From assembly GCA_001792895.1 (NCBI GenBank), contig MARA01000030.1, positions 186,001 to 250,000 on the forward strand: a stretch of DNA of 64,000 nt, written 5' to 3'. The notes beneath the pieces are model-generated. The model made no database searches. It had not been told where the DNA came from and was given only the letters and a program-made list of their open reading frames with translations. The position numbers were made by a program, and so were the translations under genes. Below are positions 20,534 to 29,574 of the stretch, in pieces. The stretch comes from Lentinus brumalis. Lineage: Eukaryota; Basidiomycota; Agaricomycetes; Polyporales; Polyporaceae. The number at the start of each line of letters is the position of its first letter. Within the stretch, counting starts at the first letter, position 1.

Positions 20534-23500
20534 ACCTCCCCATTCCCGCTACGCGCCCAGGTCAGAGTCTTCGGGTGGGGAGGAGACCGGCCGGAAAGCC
20601 GGTTCGACGACAACAAAGAGCAAGCCAGCGTCATCTTCGACGTTGGAAGCTACAGTTGTGCCCGGAAGACATCAAGGAAGAAAGGACAACGAGAGGATAC
20701 CGCCGCTCAATCCCCGTACAGGGCCAGCCCTTCATTCGTCGAAGGAGACCCATACAGGATTGTCGGGTCTACCGGACCCTTTCGGACTCCATCAATTGTT
20801 CACTATGGTCCTTCAAGACTACATAGAGGACGAAGAAATACGCAAAACCCACCGCGATCCTGTGGAGATCGGTGGTGAAGAAGACAAGCTCCAAAAGTTA
20901 CGCGATAAGTGGCTGGCGGAGTATGATGACATGCTACGTTCACCACCTCCTGGCCTACCGCCATGGAGAGTAGTGAATCATAGAATTCCTCTCATTGACG
21001 AGAACAAGCAATACAGGTATCGCCTACCGCGATGCCCGGAAGCTGTCCAGGAGGAGCTACTAGCCAAGATCAAGAAGTACACGGAATCGATGTGGTGGCA
21101 GCCCGCCACCGTTCCTCAGGCAGCTCCGCTACTGTGTGTAGCGAAGAAGAGTGGCAAGCTACGTACGGTCGTAGATGCCCGCCAGAGGAACGACAACACC
21201 GTCAAGGACGTGACGCCACTGCCGGATCAGGACCGGATACGCATGGATGTCGCTCGAGCGAAGTACCGCTCGAAGATTGACCTGTCGGACGCATACGAGC
21301 AAGTTCGTATAGAACTTGAAGACGTGTGGAAGACAGCGTTCGCGACGCCCTACGGTACATTCATCAGTCTGGTTATGCAGCAGGGCGATTGTAACGCTCC
21401 TGCTACGTTCCAACGACTGATGACGACCATCTTCCGGGATTTCATCGGGCGGTTCGTGCACGTATATCTTGACGATATCTTCGTGTATTCGGACTCCATC
21501 CAGGATCACGAGAAGCATCTCAAATTGGTGTTCGACAAGCTACGGGAGGTCAAGCTCTACTTGAGCAAGTCTAAGTGTGATCTCTACTCGAAACGAATGG
21601 ACTGCCTCGGGCATGTCATCGACGACAAGGGATTGCACGCGGACGCTGACAAGATGGACCGTATTCGTAACTGGAGACAGCCCCGGTCATATCACGAGGT
21701 ACAACGATTCTTAGGACTCGTCAACTACCTCGCGCCGTTCATGCCGGACGTCTCGGGCTACACCACTCCGCTGTCGGACATGGAGCACAACGACAGACCT
21801 TTCGTCTGGCGTCCTCTCCATCAGACTTGTTTCGAGAAGATCAAGGAGAAGGCTTGCCGCACTCCAATCCTCCGACCGATCGACCCACGCAAGCCTGAGC
21901 CGATATGGCTCATATGTGATGCGTCGGTCTACGGATTGGGAGCCCTGTATGGTCAAGGCGAGGACTGGAGGACCTGTCGTCCGGCCGGCTTCCTTTCCAA
22001 GAAATTCACGAGCGCTCAACGTTCGTACCACACGTACGAACAAGAGGCTCTAGCGATCCTCGAAGGCTTGATGAAATGGGAGGATAAGCTCTTGGGACGG
22101 AAGTTCACTATCGTCACCGACCACAAGGCTCTCGAGTTCTTCAAGAACGCGACAACGCCGAACAACCGCCAGATCCGTTGGCTGGAGTACATGTCGCGCT
22201 TCGACTATGACGTGCGACATGTACCGGGCCGCGAGAACAAGGTGGCCGACTGCTTGTCGCGCTACTACGAGAACGACAACGCCGACGAGTTACATCCTAT
22301 CCAGGACTACGTCAACGCAGACGCCCGACTGGACCCAGATTGGGACGACCTCACGAGTCGCCGTATCCTGGAGCTGAAGGCGGGCCGAGTAACTAGGCAG
22401 AACCCTGAGGGTCTCAATCCTACCGATCGGGACGCTCAGCGGGCCTTGAAGATGAAGGTCGAGGAACGCGTAGTGGAAGCCGAGGAGATGGCGGCCGCTG
22501 CTGCCAAGGCTCACGAGCTTCCTCCGGATAAGCAAGCTGACGACAACCATAACGAGGCAACACCCCTACCTACCGTATGGGATGCCCTCGCTAACGGACC
22601 ATCGCTGCGCAAGAGAGTCGAAGGGATGACCGGATTCATGGACGTGCTCCGCGAGAGTTACGGGATGGACCCGTTGTTCAGCAAGGTCTTACAAGCCCCA
22701 TCCAACTATCGGAGCTTCGCCGTTCGCGACGGGTTCGTCTACTCGACGAATCGTCGCGGTGACGAAGTTCTATGTATTCCTCGTGTCAAGTACAAGGGCA
22801 GGACAACCACGCAGATTATCCTGGACCAAGCCCACGAAGCCATCGGACACTTCGGACCTCAACGTACCTCGGAGTACATTCGGCGGTTCTTCTGGTGGCC
22901 AAAACTGGGACTAGAAACTGACCGTTTCTGTATCTCCTGCGCGAGGTGCCAAGTGTCCAAGTCCCGCAACCACCTGAAGGCGGGACTGCTGCATTCGCTG
23001 CCCATACCGCTCAGGCCATGGGTATCGGTGGGAATGGACTTTGTTGGCCCATTTCCTCGATCCAGCGGGTTCGATTACCTGTGGGTGGTGGTCTGTCGAC
23101 TGACGTCGATGGTGCACCTCATCCCGGTACGAACGACCGATACTGCAGCGGACCTCGCGTCCATTTACATGCGAGAGATAGTGAGACTGCATGGTCTCCC
23201 TGAGTCGATAGTCTCTGACCGAGACTCGAAGTTCACCTCTCGCTTCTGGCGTGAACTTCACCGGCTGCTGGGGACCAAGCTACTCATGTCGACCTCTTTC
23301 CATCCCCAAACGGATGGAATGTCCGAGCGCACGATTCGCTCAGTCACGCAGATCCTACGCGCCATGGTCAAGCCGGACCAGCTCGACTGGATCGAGAAGG
23401 TTCCGTTAGCGGAGTTCGCGATCAACTCGTCAACGAGTGCGTCCACCGGGTTCGCTCCTTTCGAGCTGAACTACGGCTACTTGCCTCGGACGATGTCCGG

Positions 23501-24119
23501 TATTCAGACGGACACCCAATTCGTGGGAGTCAAGGAGTTTGCGCAGAGGGCTCGAGCGAACCTCGAGATGGCTCACGACGCGCTCATCGAGAGCCGGGTG
23601 AACCAAACTCACTACGCAAACCAGCATCGTCAAATGGAGCCGTTCTTCGACGTAGGGGACCTCGTGTACCTATCGACGAAGAACTTGTCCATGCCGAAGG
23701 GACGAGCGAAGAAGCTGGTCCCCAAGTACATAGGCCCGTACAAGATTGTGAAGGCGCATCCAGAGACCTCTAGCTATACACTAGAGTTGTCCGCGGACTT
23801 GGTCGAGCGAGGTGTACACCCGACGTTCCATGTAGACCTACTTAGAAGACACGAGCCGAATGACGACGCGTTGTTTCCGCATAGAGATTCGCGGGCGTAC
23901 TACGACATGGGCATCGACGAGGAGCAGGAGTGGCTGGTCGACGAGATAGTCGGTCACCGTTGGGTGGACGGCGCAGTCCAACTCCACGTGAGGTGGACCC
24001 ACGGTGACACGACATGGAAATGGTATCGCGACTGCAGAGAACTCTCTGCAGTCGACGAGTACTTCCGCCTGCAGGGCGTGAAGCACTGGCGGTCTTTACC
24101 GCGTAAGCCAGATGACTAG
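20505..24119 (+). CDS. Gypsy Pol: reverse transcriptase, RNase H, integrase, chromodomain
   Basis: The frame is continuous with gag and open from the TAG; the first methionine lies about 100 residues in, just before MVLQDYIEDEE. Counting residues from the TTG at 20643: RT has KIDLSDAYEQ, LVMQQGDCNAPATFQ and the active site VYLDDIFVYS near 274. RNase H has LICDASVYGLGALYG near 422. Integrase has an HHCC zinc domain (730-770), then catalytic D, D and E in GMDFVGPF, SDRDSKF and MSERTIRS (about 797, 857 and 893). A chromodomain near 1096-1145 (DEIVGHRW, LHVRWTHGDTTWKWYRD) ends the protein and could steer integration to heterochromatin. All catalytic residues are present. Confidence 0.95.
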   Translation, partial: GSAARTTVAEPPHSRYAPRSESSGGEETGRKAGSTTTKSKPASSSTLEATVVPGRHQGRKDNERIPPLNPRTGPALHSSKETHTGLSGLPDPFGLHQLFTMVLQDYIEDEEIRKTHRDPVEIGGEEDKLQKLRDKWLAEYDDMLRSPPPGLPPWRVVNHRIPLIDENKQYRYRLPRCPEAVQEELLAKIKKYTESMWWQPATVPQAAPLLCVAKKSGKLRTVVDARQRNDNTVKDVTPLPDQDRIRMDVARAKYRSKIDLSDAYEQVRIELEDVWKTAFATPYGTFISLVMQQGDCNAPATFQRLMTTIFRDFIGRFVHVYLDDIFVYSDSIQDHEKHLKLVFDKLREVKLYLSKSKCDLYSKRMDCLGHVIDDKGLHADADKMDRIRNWRQPRSYHEVQRFLGLVNYLAPFMPDVSGYTTPLSDMEHNDRPFVWRPLHQTCFEKIKEKACRTPILRPIDPRKPEPIWLICDASVYGLGALYGQGEDWRTCRPAGFLSKKFTSAQRSYHTYEQEALAILEGLMKWEDKLLGRKFTIVTDHKALEFFKNATTPNNRQIRWLEYMSRFDYDVRHVPGRENKVADCLSRYYENDNADELHPIQDYVNADARLDPDWDDLTSRRILELKAGRVTRQNPEGLNPTDRDAQRALKMKVEERVVEAEEMAAAAAKAHELPPDKQADDNHNEATPLPTVWDALANGPSLRKRVEGMTGFMDVLRESYGMDPLFSKVLQAPSNYRSFAVRDGFVYSTNRRGDEVLCIPRVKYKGRTTTQIILDQAHEAIGHFGPQRTSEYIRRFFWWPKLGLETDRFCISCARCQVSKSRNHLKAGLLHSLPIPLRPWVSVGMDFVGPFPRSSGFDYLWVVVCRLTSMVHLIPVRTTDTAADLASIYMREIVRLHGLPESIVSDRDSKFTSRFWRELHRLLGTKLLMSTSFHPQTDGMSERTIRSVTQILRAMVKPDQLDWIEKVPLAEFAINSSTSASTGFAPFELNYGYLPRTMSGIQTDTQFVGVKEFAQRARANLEMAHDALIESRVNQTHYANQHRQMEPFFDVGDLVYLSTKNLSMPKGRAKKLVPKYIGPYKIVKAHPETSSYTLELSADLVERGVHPTFHVDLLRRHEPNDDALFPHRDSRAYYDMGIDEEQEWLVDEIVGHRWVDGAVQLHVRWTHGDTTWKWYRDCRELSAVDEYFRLQGVKHWRSLPRKPDD

Positions 24120-24210
24120 CGCGTCGTGTCGGTCACATGACCGCGTCGAGCGCTTTGGACTGATTCGGAAAACGATCGGACCGCGCGCTTAAGGGCGCGG
24201 GCGCGGCCAA

Positions 24211-26839
24211 ATGCGTCGCGCGACCGCCATCACAACGCTCTCCCCGCTCTCTCTCTTCCTCACCACCACCTCAACACTCTCGACCACCATGAACGCTCCG
24301 GACCACTCGAACGCCGGCAACGCGATGAACATCGACGATGCCGGCCAGCAGCAACAACAACAGCAGCAGCAACAGCCAGAGGGGGTCGCGCCGTCATATA
24401 CGACGGCCGCGCCTCCACCGGCGACGAACTACTACGCGGGAGCGACGGGCTCGGCACCACATACCGTGGCGCCTTCCCCTAGCTACCCCGCGTACCCTCA
24501 ATATCCCCCGCAATATGCGCCGCATATCCTCGCGGCGCCGCAATACACCATGGGCACCCCAGCACCCATGGGCGGGCCACCTCCGCACTATGCCTATGCG
24601 ACACCGTCGCCTCTCGCGTCGATGCCGCCAGGCTACCCCCCACTCATGCCACTGTCCTCCGCGCATCGTGCGCCGTCGCCGCCGCAATGGATCTGCCCCG
24701 ATCACGAGCGGATGGTAATGACGCACAACCACGACGCGCGGTGCGCGGTATGCACGTCGTACTGGCACCATTACGAGTCGGCGACCGGCGAACCGCAGTT
24801 CGCCCGAGCACACGAGGAGGCCCGAGCACGACAACAGGCTGCGTACTTCGCGTACTTCAGCCGGAGGGGGAAGGGAGCCGCGACGAAATTTCGCGGCTAC
24901 AAGATGACCTTCACCACCATCAGGAGACGGTGGAACGGCTGCACCTGCAGCTCAACGATGCGCGAGCATCGGAAGAACGCTGGGAACACGAGGCACGGAA
25001 CCTCAGGGAGGAGAACCAAACGCTCCGAGGACGGCTGTCTCGCCTCCAGCGCGAGCACGACGACCTCCGCACTCGGACCAACCGCATCGCGGAACGCGAA
25101 CGGTCGCGCTCGCCCCGACCACGGGCACGCGACGATCCTATCGATCGCCGCCGCTCACCGGGACGAGCAGGGTCTTCGCGCAACGACTCGCACCGTCGAA
25201 CGTCTCCTCCACCGCCGCCGCGACCGCGCGCCCCCACGCAAACCGCGCCGCAATGGCACCCCCCGCCGCGCCATCGGGCACTTCAAAGCAGCGGCCAAGT
25301 CAGGGCGATGCTCGTAAAAGAGCAGCGCCTCCGACTTCGTCGCAGCTTCAGGAGCAGCCTCAGGTAAGGCTCCCGGTTCCACAGCCGGAGTTCGTTCAAG
25401 GATCCTCCCGATCCACGAGTTCTGGTCCGGCATCGCAACCACGAACATCCACATCGTCGAGCGTATCGACGCCAGCCACAGCGGGCCCTACCGGTCTCCC
25501 GGAACTGGCAGGTGTTCGCGTTCACAGCGCGAGCATCGTCGATTACGACAACGACGACGACGAGGAGTTCATACTGTCGGAGGACGACGGTATCAACCTC
25601 AAGTTGGTAAAGCAGCGCCAGGCCAAGCACTCCATGCGCAGGGCACGGAATCGAGGCAAGCAACCACCTTCCAACGCCCCGGCACCGAAACGCGAGCGGT
25701 TCTCTCCGATGCCCGGGGACGAACAGCCTGCCCCGCCACCATTGCCTCCCGCAGTGCCGCGGAGTACCGAGGAGTGGCCTGCGGACGTTCGCGCTGTACG
25801 TCCTACCGACGTACGGCTGGCGGACTCCTGGTTTGACTTTGTCCCTATCCGCCACCGGCAGGGACAAATCCTACTGAGGGAAGCCCGAGAACAAATGGCA
25901 GGCGCATACCACCGGGTTCGCCATCTCATACAACAGATCGACGACTACCCGGGGTACATGGGAATACGAGGCATGGCACTCGTTAAACAAAATTGGAGCA
26001 TGCCGCGCTCGCAAGGGTCAGCACCAACACCGGCGCCGCAGGCTCAAAACCCCAGTTTGGAGGATGGAGCCGCACGGGCCAGTATGCGACAGCCCACTCA
26101 TCGCGATCCCCCAGAGGTGTGGCATCGGTTCTACCAACTCCACCCTCGTTCCATTCCGCCGGGACTGCGCATTGATCCTACCGATCCTTTGGCGGTCCCT
26201 TCCCTCCACCTCATACGTGCGAACTTGATGTTTCGCCGGTTCGTACCTACCGTACGAAAGGGTCAAGCGTCGCCACGCGCGGCCATGCTCGAATCGATCG
26301 CCCGAGTATTCTCAGTCCACGGGCTGTACGATCGTATCCGCACTATGGGCAACTACCCAGTCGGACCCATCGAGAACATCCAGCCGTTCCCTCCGGAGTT
26401 CCGAATCGAGAACATTGGCTGGTACGACATTGTGCGGTGGGCCGCGCGATGTGGCATCACTCCCGATACCGTACTCCTGCTCGAGTACGTGGCACGCTTC
26501 TTCCGCAACGAGCAGCTCGGACGGCCGCTCAACAGCGTGGAGCCATGGCCCAACGAACCGAAGACGCTCCTCGACGTGGACAGAGCACCGCCGGAGGCGG
26601 AGATGACCCCGATGCCCTTCCCGTCCGCGTCGGAACCTGTCGAGGAGCCTGAAGCCATGCAGATGGACGACGAGCTCGCAGCAGCCGCGGAACCAGCCGA
26701 GCCAGCGGAGCCAGCAGACGTGGCCATGCATGACAGCGAAGCGTCGTCGGGAAACAGTCCCGACGAGCCGGCGACCGATGGTAGCGTACTGCCTACCGTC
26801 GCACCGCCCGCAGGCTCTCCAGACACCGCTGATCATTAG
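24211..26839 (+). CDS. Third Gypsy ORF, downstream of pol, unknown function (two frame shifts as read)
   Basis: Three overlapping sense frames cover this interval: from 24211 (methionines at 24211 and 24289), a middle frame to 25367, and a last frame to 26839. They would become one frame of about 875 codons if the G run at 24866-24870 and the C run at 25259-25264 were each one base longer. Seen in order: a Gln run and a Pro/Tyr-rich part; a Cys/His cluster (CPDHERMVMTHNH, CAVC); a coiled coil (ISRLQDDL, LREENQTLRGRLSRLQREHDDL); an Arg/Ser-rich segment; then a folded region (LADSWFDFVPIRHRQGQILL, FRRFVPTVRKGQ, GWYDIVRWAARCGITPD) and an acidic tail. No transmembrane segment is present, so it is not envelope-like. 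I do not recognise the family. Confidence 0.65.
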
Positions 26840-27010
26840 TAGTGGCTCTTCGCCGTCATCCATAAGGTGATTGTCGACGTCGAGCCCTACTAACCACCCT
26901 GTGGTTAAGGACGTTGGTTGGCACCGCCGGTATCCGTGCAAAAGTATCATTCTATTCACCGCCACCTAGAGTGGCCTAATTTTTGGACCCTATCGAACCC
27001 CTAGTGGGTT

Positions 27011-27024
27011 CTGGAGGGGGAGGA
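27011..27024 (+). other. Polypurine tract of Gypsy element
   Basis: A purine run (ctggagggggagga) directly precedes TGTAAG of the 3' LTR, as needed to prime plus-strand DNA. Confidence 0.85.
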
Positions 27025-27242
27025 TGTAAGGTGCCCGGACCTACCGTCCGGAGAGATTAGATTACGCTAGATAAGATTACATGTATTATCTAATCGGGTA
27101 GGCGCGCGCCCTCTTATGGCGCGCGCCCGACGTGGTGAGAGGGCAGCCTTTCACCACGTCCATCGAGTACCCGCACGTCTCCTATAGAGATTGGTGCAGC
27201 GTATTCGGGACGCGTGTGATCTCAAGGCGACAACCCCTTACA
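27025..27242 (+). repeat. 3' LTR of Gypsy element
   Basis: 218 bp, identical base for base to the 5' LTR as read. It is followed by tgcgc at 27243-27247, the right copy of the target duplication. Confidence 0.97.
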
Positions 27243-27247
27243 TGCGC

Positions 27248-27464
27248 GCTGCATGCTCAAACCCTCCGTTGGGTCGTTTGTTCATTCATTTCTCCATTCA
27301 TTCGTTCATTCTGTCCTGCTCCTCTGCATTTAGGTGACACTATCGTACAGTCTCGTTTGTCTCATCGTCCAGTGTATTATATGTCCGCACGTTCTGGCCG
27401 CTCCGTGAGCCAGAGATCGTGGGAAAAGACCAGCTGATGGTGGTCATGGTAAGAGGAGCTCCTC
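27248..27464 (-). other. LINE extreme 5' end
   Basis: This sequence continues 16574 across the Gypsy insertion and ends where the F-box coding sequence resumes. It includes a short attc/cattt-rich stretch (27270-27320). No gene is seen. Confidence 0.7.
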
Positions 27465-27480
27465 TCAAGGCTGACTTCTT
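27465..27480. repeat. LINE target-site duplication, right copy
   Basis: tcaaggctgacttctt, identical to 5121-5136. Confidence 0.92.
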
Positions 27481-28895
27481 CGACCTCCGCGAGCGCGACA
27501 TAGCGCAAGGAGTGGAAACAGCCAACGACACTCCGCAGAAACGCCTCTCGCACCTGTTCAAGCTCTTCTGGGGCCCTCTGCTGCGAAGCATCGTCGGACG
27601 TGGCGGGCTTCGAACGTCGTGCCAATATAGACAGGAAAAAGAGAGGTTTCTTCTTCGGAATGTCACCAGACGAGAACTTCGAAGTCTACCGGGTGGTATT
27701 CATCAGGTGTGTATGTCGCGTACAGACAGAGACGGCCATTACTCACCAGCGCAAGCAAGGTGTCCACGATATCCTCGTCAAGACTCTCGATTGCCAGCCA
27801 ACGGCAAGACAACGTGAAGTTCCACCACGCGCGCGGCGTCCTGGACACAAGCCCAACCAAGGTAGGTGCGTCGCGCACCCCCACCACGAAGTCGTCCTTA
27901 TTGCGGATGACAAGGGAGAGGACATGCACCTTGAAGGGGAAGCTAATGATCTGCTCCGGGCGGGGCCGTTTGTCGCAGTGACAGTGGACGCGATGGAGCG
28001 ATGGAAACTCGTGAATTTCCCATGTCGGAGTCTGCAGGTCGCAGTGGATGAGGTTCATCGTCCGGAGCTTCGGGAAGATGTTCGGGAGCCACTGTGCGGT
28101 GCCTCTGGGCAACCACGCCGAAATCAGAGTGAGGGTGCGCACCGATCCTAGGACCGCGATACCTTCTCTGAGGTCGAGTTGCGCGGATGCGTTCGGTGGG
28201 AAGGACTCCAATGTGAGGTCCTCGAGGAAGGACAGGTGCCCGAGCACCCTACAAAGAGCTTGGAATGGTATATCTCTGCCATCGTGCGCAGATAGGTGCA
28301 CCCTTCGAAGGCCTGCGGGGTACAGCTCTTGGTATAGGAGCACGTCCTGAGCGGGAGCTTGTATGCGAAGATAGGAAAGAGCGCGTAGCTCGGACATCGC
28401 CTGGACACACGGCTCCCGACACAACACCGCCGTCCATCTGGAGTCGTTGTCGACAGACAGACTTCGGAGGTTCGTCGCTATAGTCAACACTTCTAGGAGG
28501 GTTATTAGACAACGACTGCCATCTTCGTCTTCAGGATTGGGCAGAGTCATGAAGTGCAACGAGAGAGATACAAGGCGTGGTCCACGAACGGCGGGAACGG
28601 CGTGCAGGTAGGCGTGTAATCGCGAGAGCTGCTCTTCGCTGGAGCAGACAAGTTCCGTGAGTCGGAATACAGCCCAATGCACGGCCTTCGAAGAGAGGGA
28701 GAGGCTGAGACGGTCGGTGAAGGAGAGATACTCGGCGATCAGGTGCAGGACATCTGCGGAAAGCTCGGCGTGGGGAGTGCCCTCGATGCACCGAGAAAGG
28801 GTAGGGTGGGGAATGCTGCGCCAAGCGAGTGACACAACAACGGGACGAAGGTCGTCCACACTCAGTCCACCGTTCACAACATGTTCGCCGTCCAT
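27465..28895 (-). pseudogene. F-box gene, 5' part (exon 1 and start of exon 2), cut by LINE
   Basis: Exon 1 (28895-27747, 383 codons) starts with ATG and carries an F-box (AELSADVLHLIAEYLSF, DRLSLSLSSKAVHWAV) and LRR-like repeats. A 61-nt phase-0 intron (27746-27686, gtgagt...ggtag) leads to exon 2 (TSKFSSGDIPKKKP, then LRYVALAEVEEVSL), which stops at the LINE junction inside the duplicated 16 bp. The remainder is at 5120-4597. The family would act as SCF substrate receptors; this copy now lacks its conserved C-terminal WWR block. If expressed, the truncated protein would run into LINE 5' sequence. Confidence 0.9.
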
Positions 28896-29309
28896 GCGGA
28901 AGCCCCCGAACGTCCAGCACGACTGTCTTTGAGGTCAGAGTATAGAGGGATGCGACGCTACGAAGCATCGTCGCTCCCGGCTGCCCGTTATAAGCTCTCT
29001 GAAATGAAGGAACTTGAGCTCTCCGAAATGGATGAACCTGGTCGTATTTGGAGAAGCTGCGCAGCCGAGTCAGACCATCGGTCCCGCGCGAGTTCGATTC
29101 ATTTCCGACCATCGATGATAGTCGATCAATGCGCTACGTCTGTCCTCGGCCTCTCAACGAGAGATCTACTACATCCTAATCAGCGGTTCACAATGGACAG
29201 CGGGTTGACGTTCTTGCACCTACAGAGACATTATAAAATCGTATGCGTGGTCCAGGACTAAGCCGGTGGCACGAATCTCTCTGCCGTACGAGTCAAGACT
29301 TGAGATTGC

Positions 29310-29515
29310 TACAGTGAGCGAGCGACACGCACCATCAAACTTCTCTATCGAATTGACGTCCGCAGCACGTACTAGTACGCCCTGACCCGGGCGCCCTCCC
29401 AGTCTGGAATCTCTCTCACCTCAAGGACGGTGACTGTGCGCATTCTGGATGACCCGCCACCATCTCCAGATGCTCGCGATGGTTCCATAGTCGTCTCTCC
29501 AGTCGAGCGAGTTCG
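29310..29515 (-). pseudogene. Degenerate C-terminal fragment of an F-box gene
   Basis: The minus strand reads IWRWWRVIQNAH, then EREIPDWEGARVRAY followed by stops, and further on a KFDG before gtgcgt. This is the same block that ends exon 2 in the intact family members (WRWWRVLRDGDG, VEIREIPCWEGERVRTY, RFDG). It is out of frame and contains stop codons, so it is a relic. It sits just upstream (on the minus strand) of the disrupted F-box gene. Confidence 0.7.
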
Positions 29516-29574
29516 AACTTCGAACCTCGGGTGTATTAGCTGTACGCCATTCGCATTCGCAGGAAATGATTCCT

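Larger units (their letters stand above)
16575..27242 (+). mobile_element. Ty3/Gypsy (chromovirus) LTR retrotransposon, complete
   Basis: Two identical 218-bp LTRs bound a 10,668-bp element flanked by the 5-bp duplication tgcgc (16570-16574 and 27243-27247). Coding order is gag plus protease, then RT, RNase H, integrase and C-terminal chromodomain, then a third reading frame before the polypurine tract. That order and the chromodomain place it with chromoviruses. Identical LTRs as read mean very recent insertion. It lies inside the 5' part of the minus-strand LINE, so it is younger than the LINE. No clear tRNA-complementary primer site follows the 5' LTR; self-priming as in Tf1-type elements is possible but not shown. 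Confidence 0.96.
5137..27464 (-). mobile_element. Tad-like LINE retrotransposon, interrupted by a nested Gypsy element
   Basis: The minus-strand element ends in about 15 A residues (T run at 5137-5151) and is bounded by the 16-bp duplication. Without the Gypsy insert and its extra target copy it is about 11.66 kb. It encodes, 5' to 3': an unrecognised ORF (16089-15082), a gag-like ORF1 (13604-11073, plus an upstream segment to 13872) and an endonuclease/RT/RNase H ORF2 (10726-5378). Its extreme 5' end lies beyond the Gypsy element, at 27248-27464. The size is large for Tad1-type elements, mainly because of the long region upstream of ORF1. An intact ORF2 and a clean target duplication suggest a fairly recent insertion. 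Confidence 0.88.

Noticed and set aside
24862..24895. Programmed -1 frameshift in the third Gypsy ORF
   Set aside because: No canonical X-XXY-YYZ heptamer in register; one missing G in a G run explains it more simply.
16575..27242. Repeat-induced point mutation in the Gypsy element
   Set aside because: LTRs are identical, GC is high and the frames are largely intact, so there is no sign of widespread C-to-T change.
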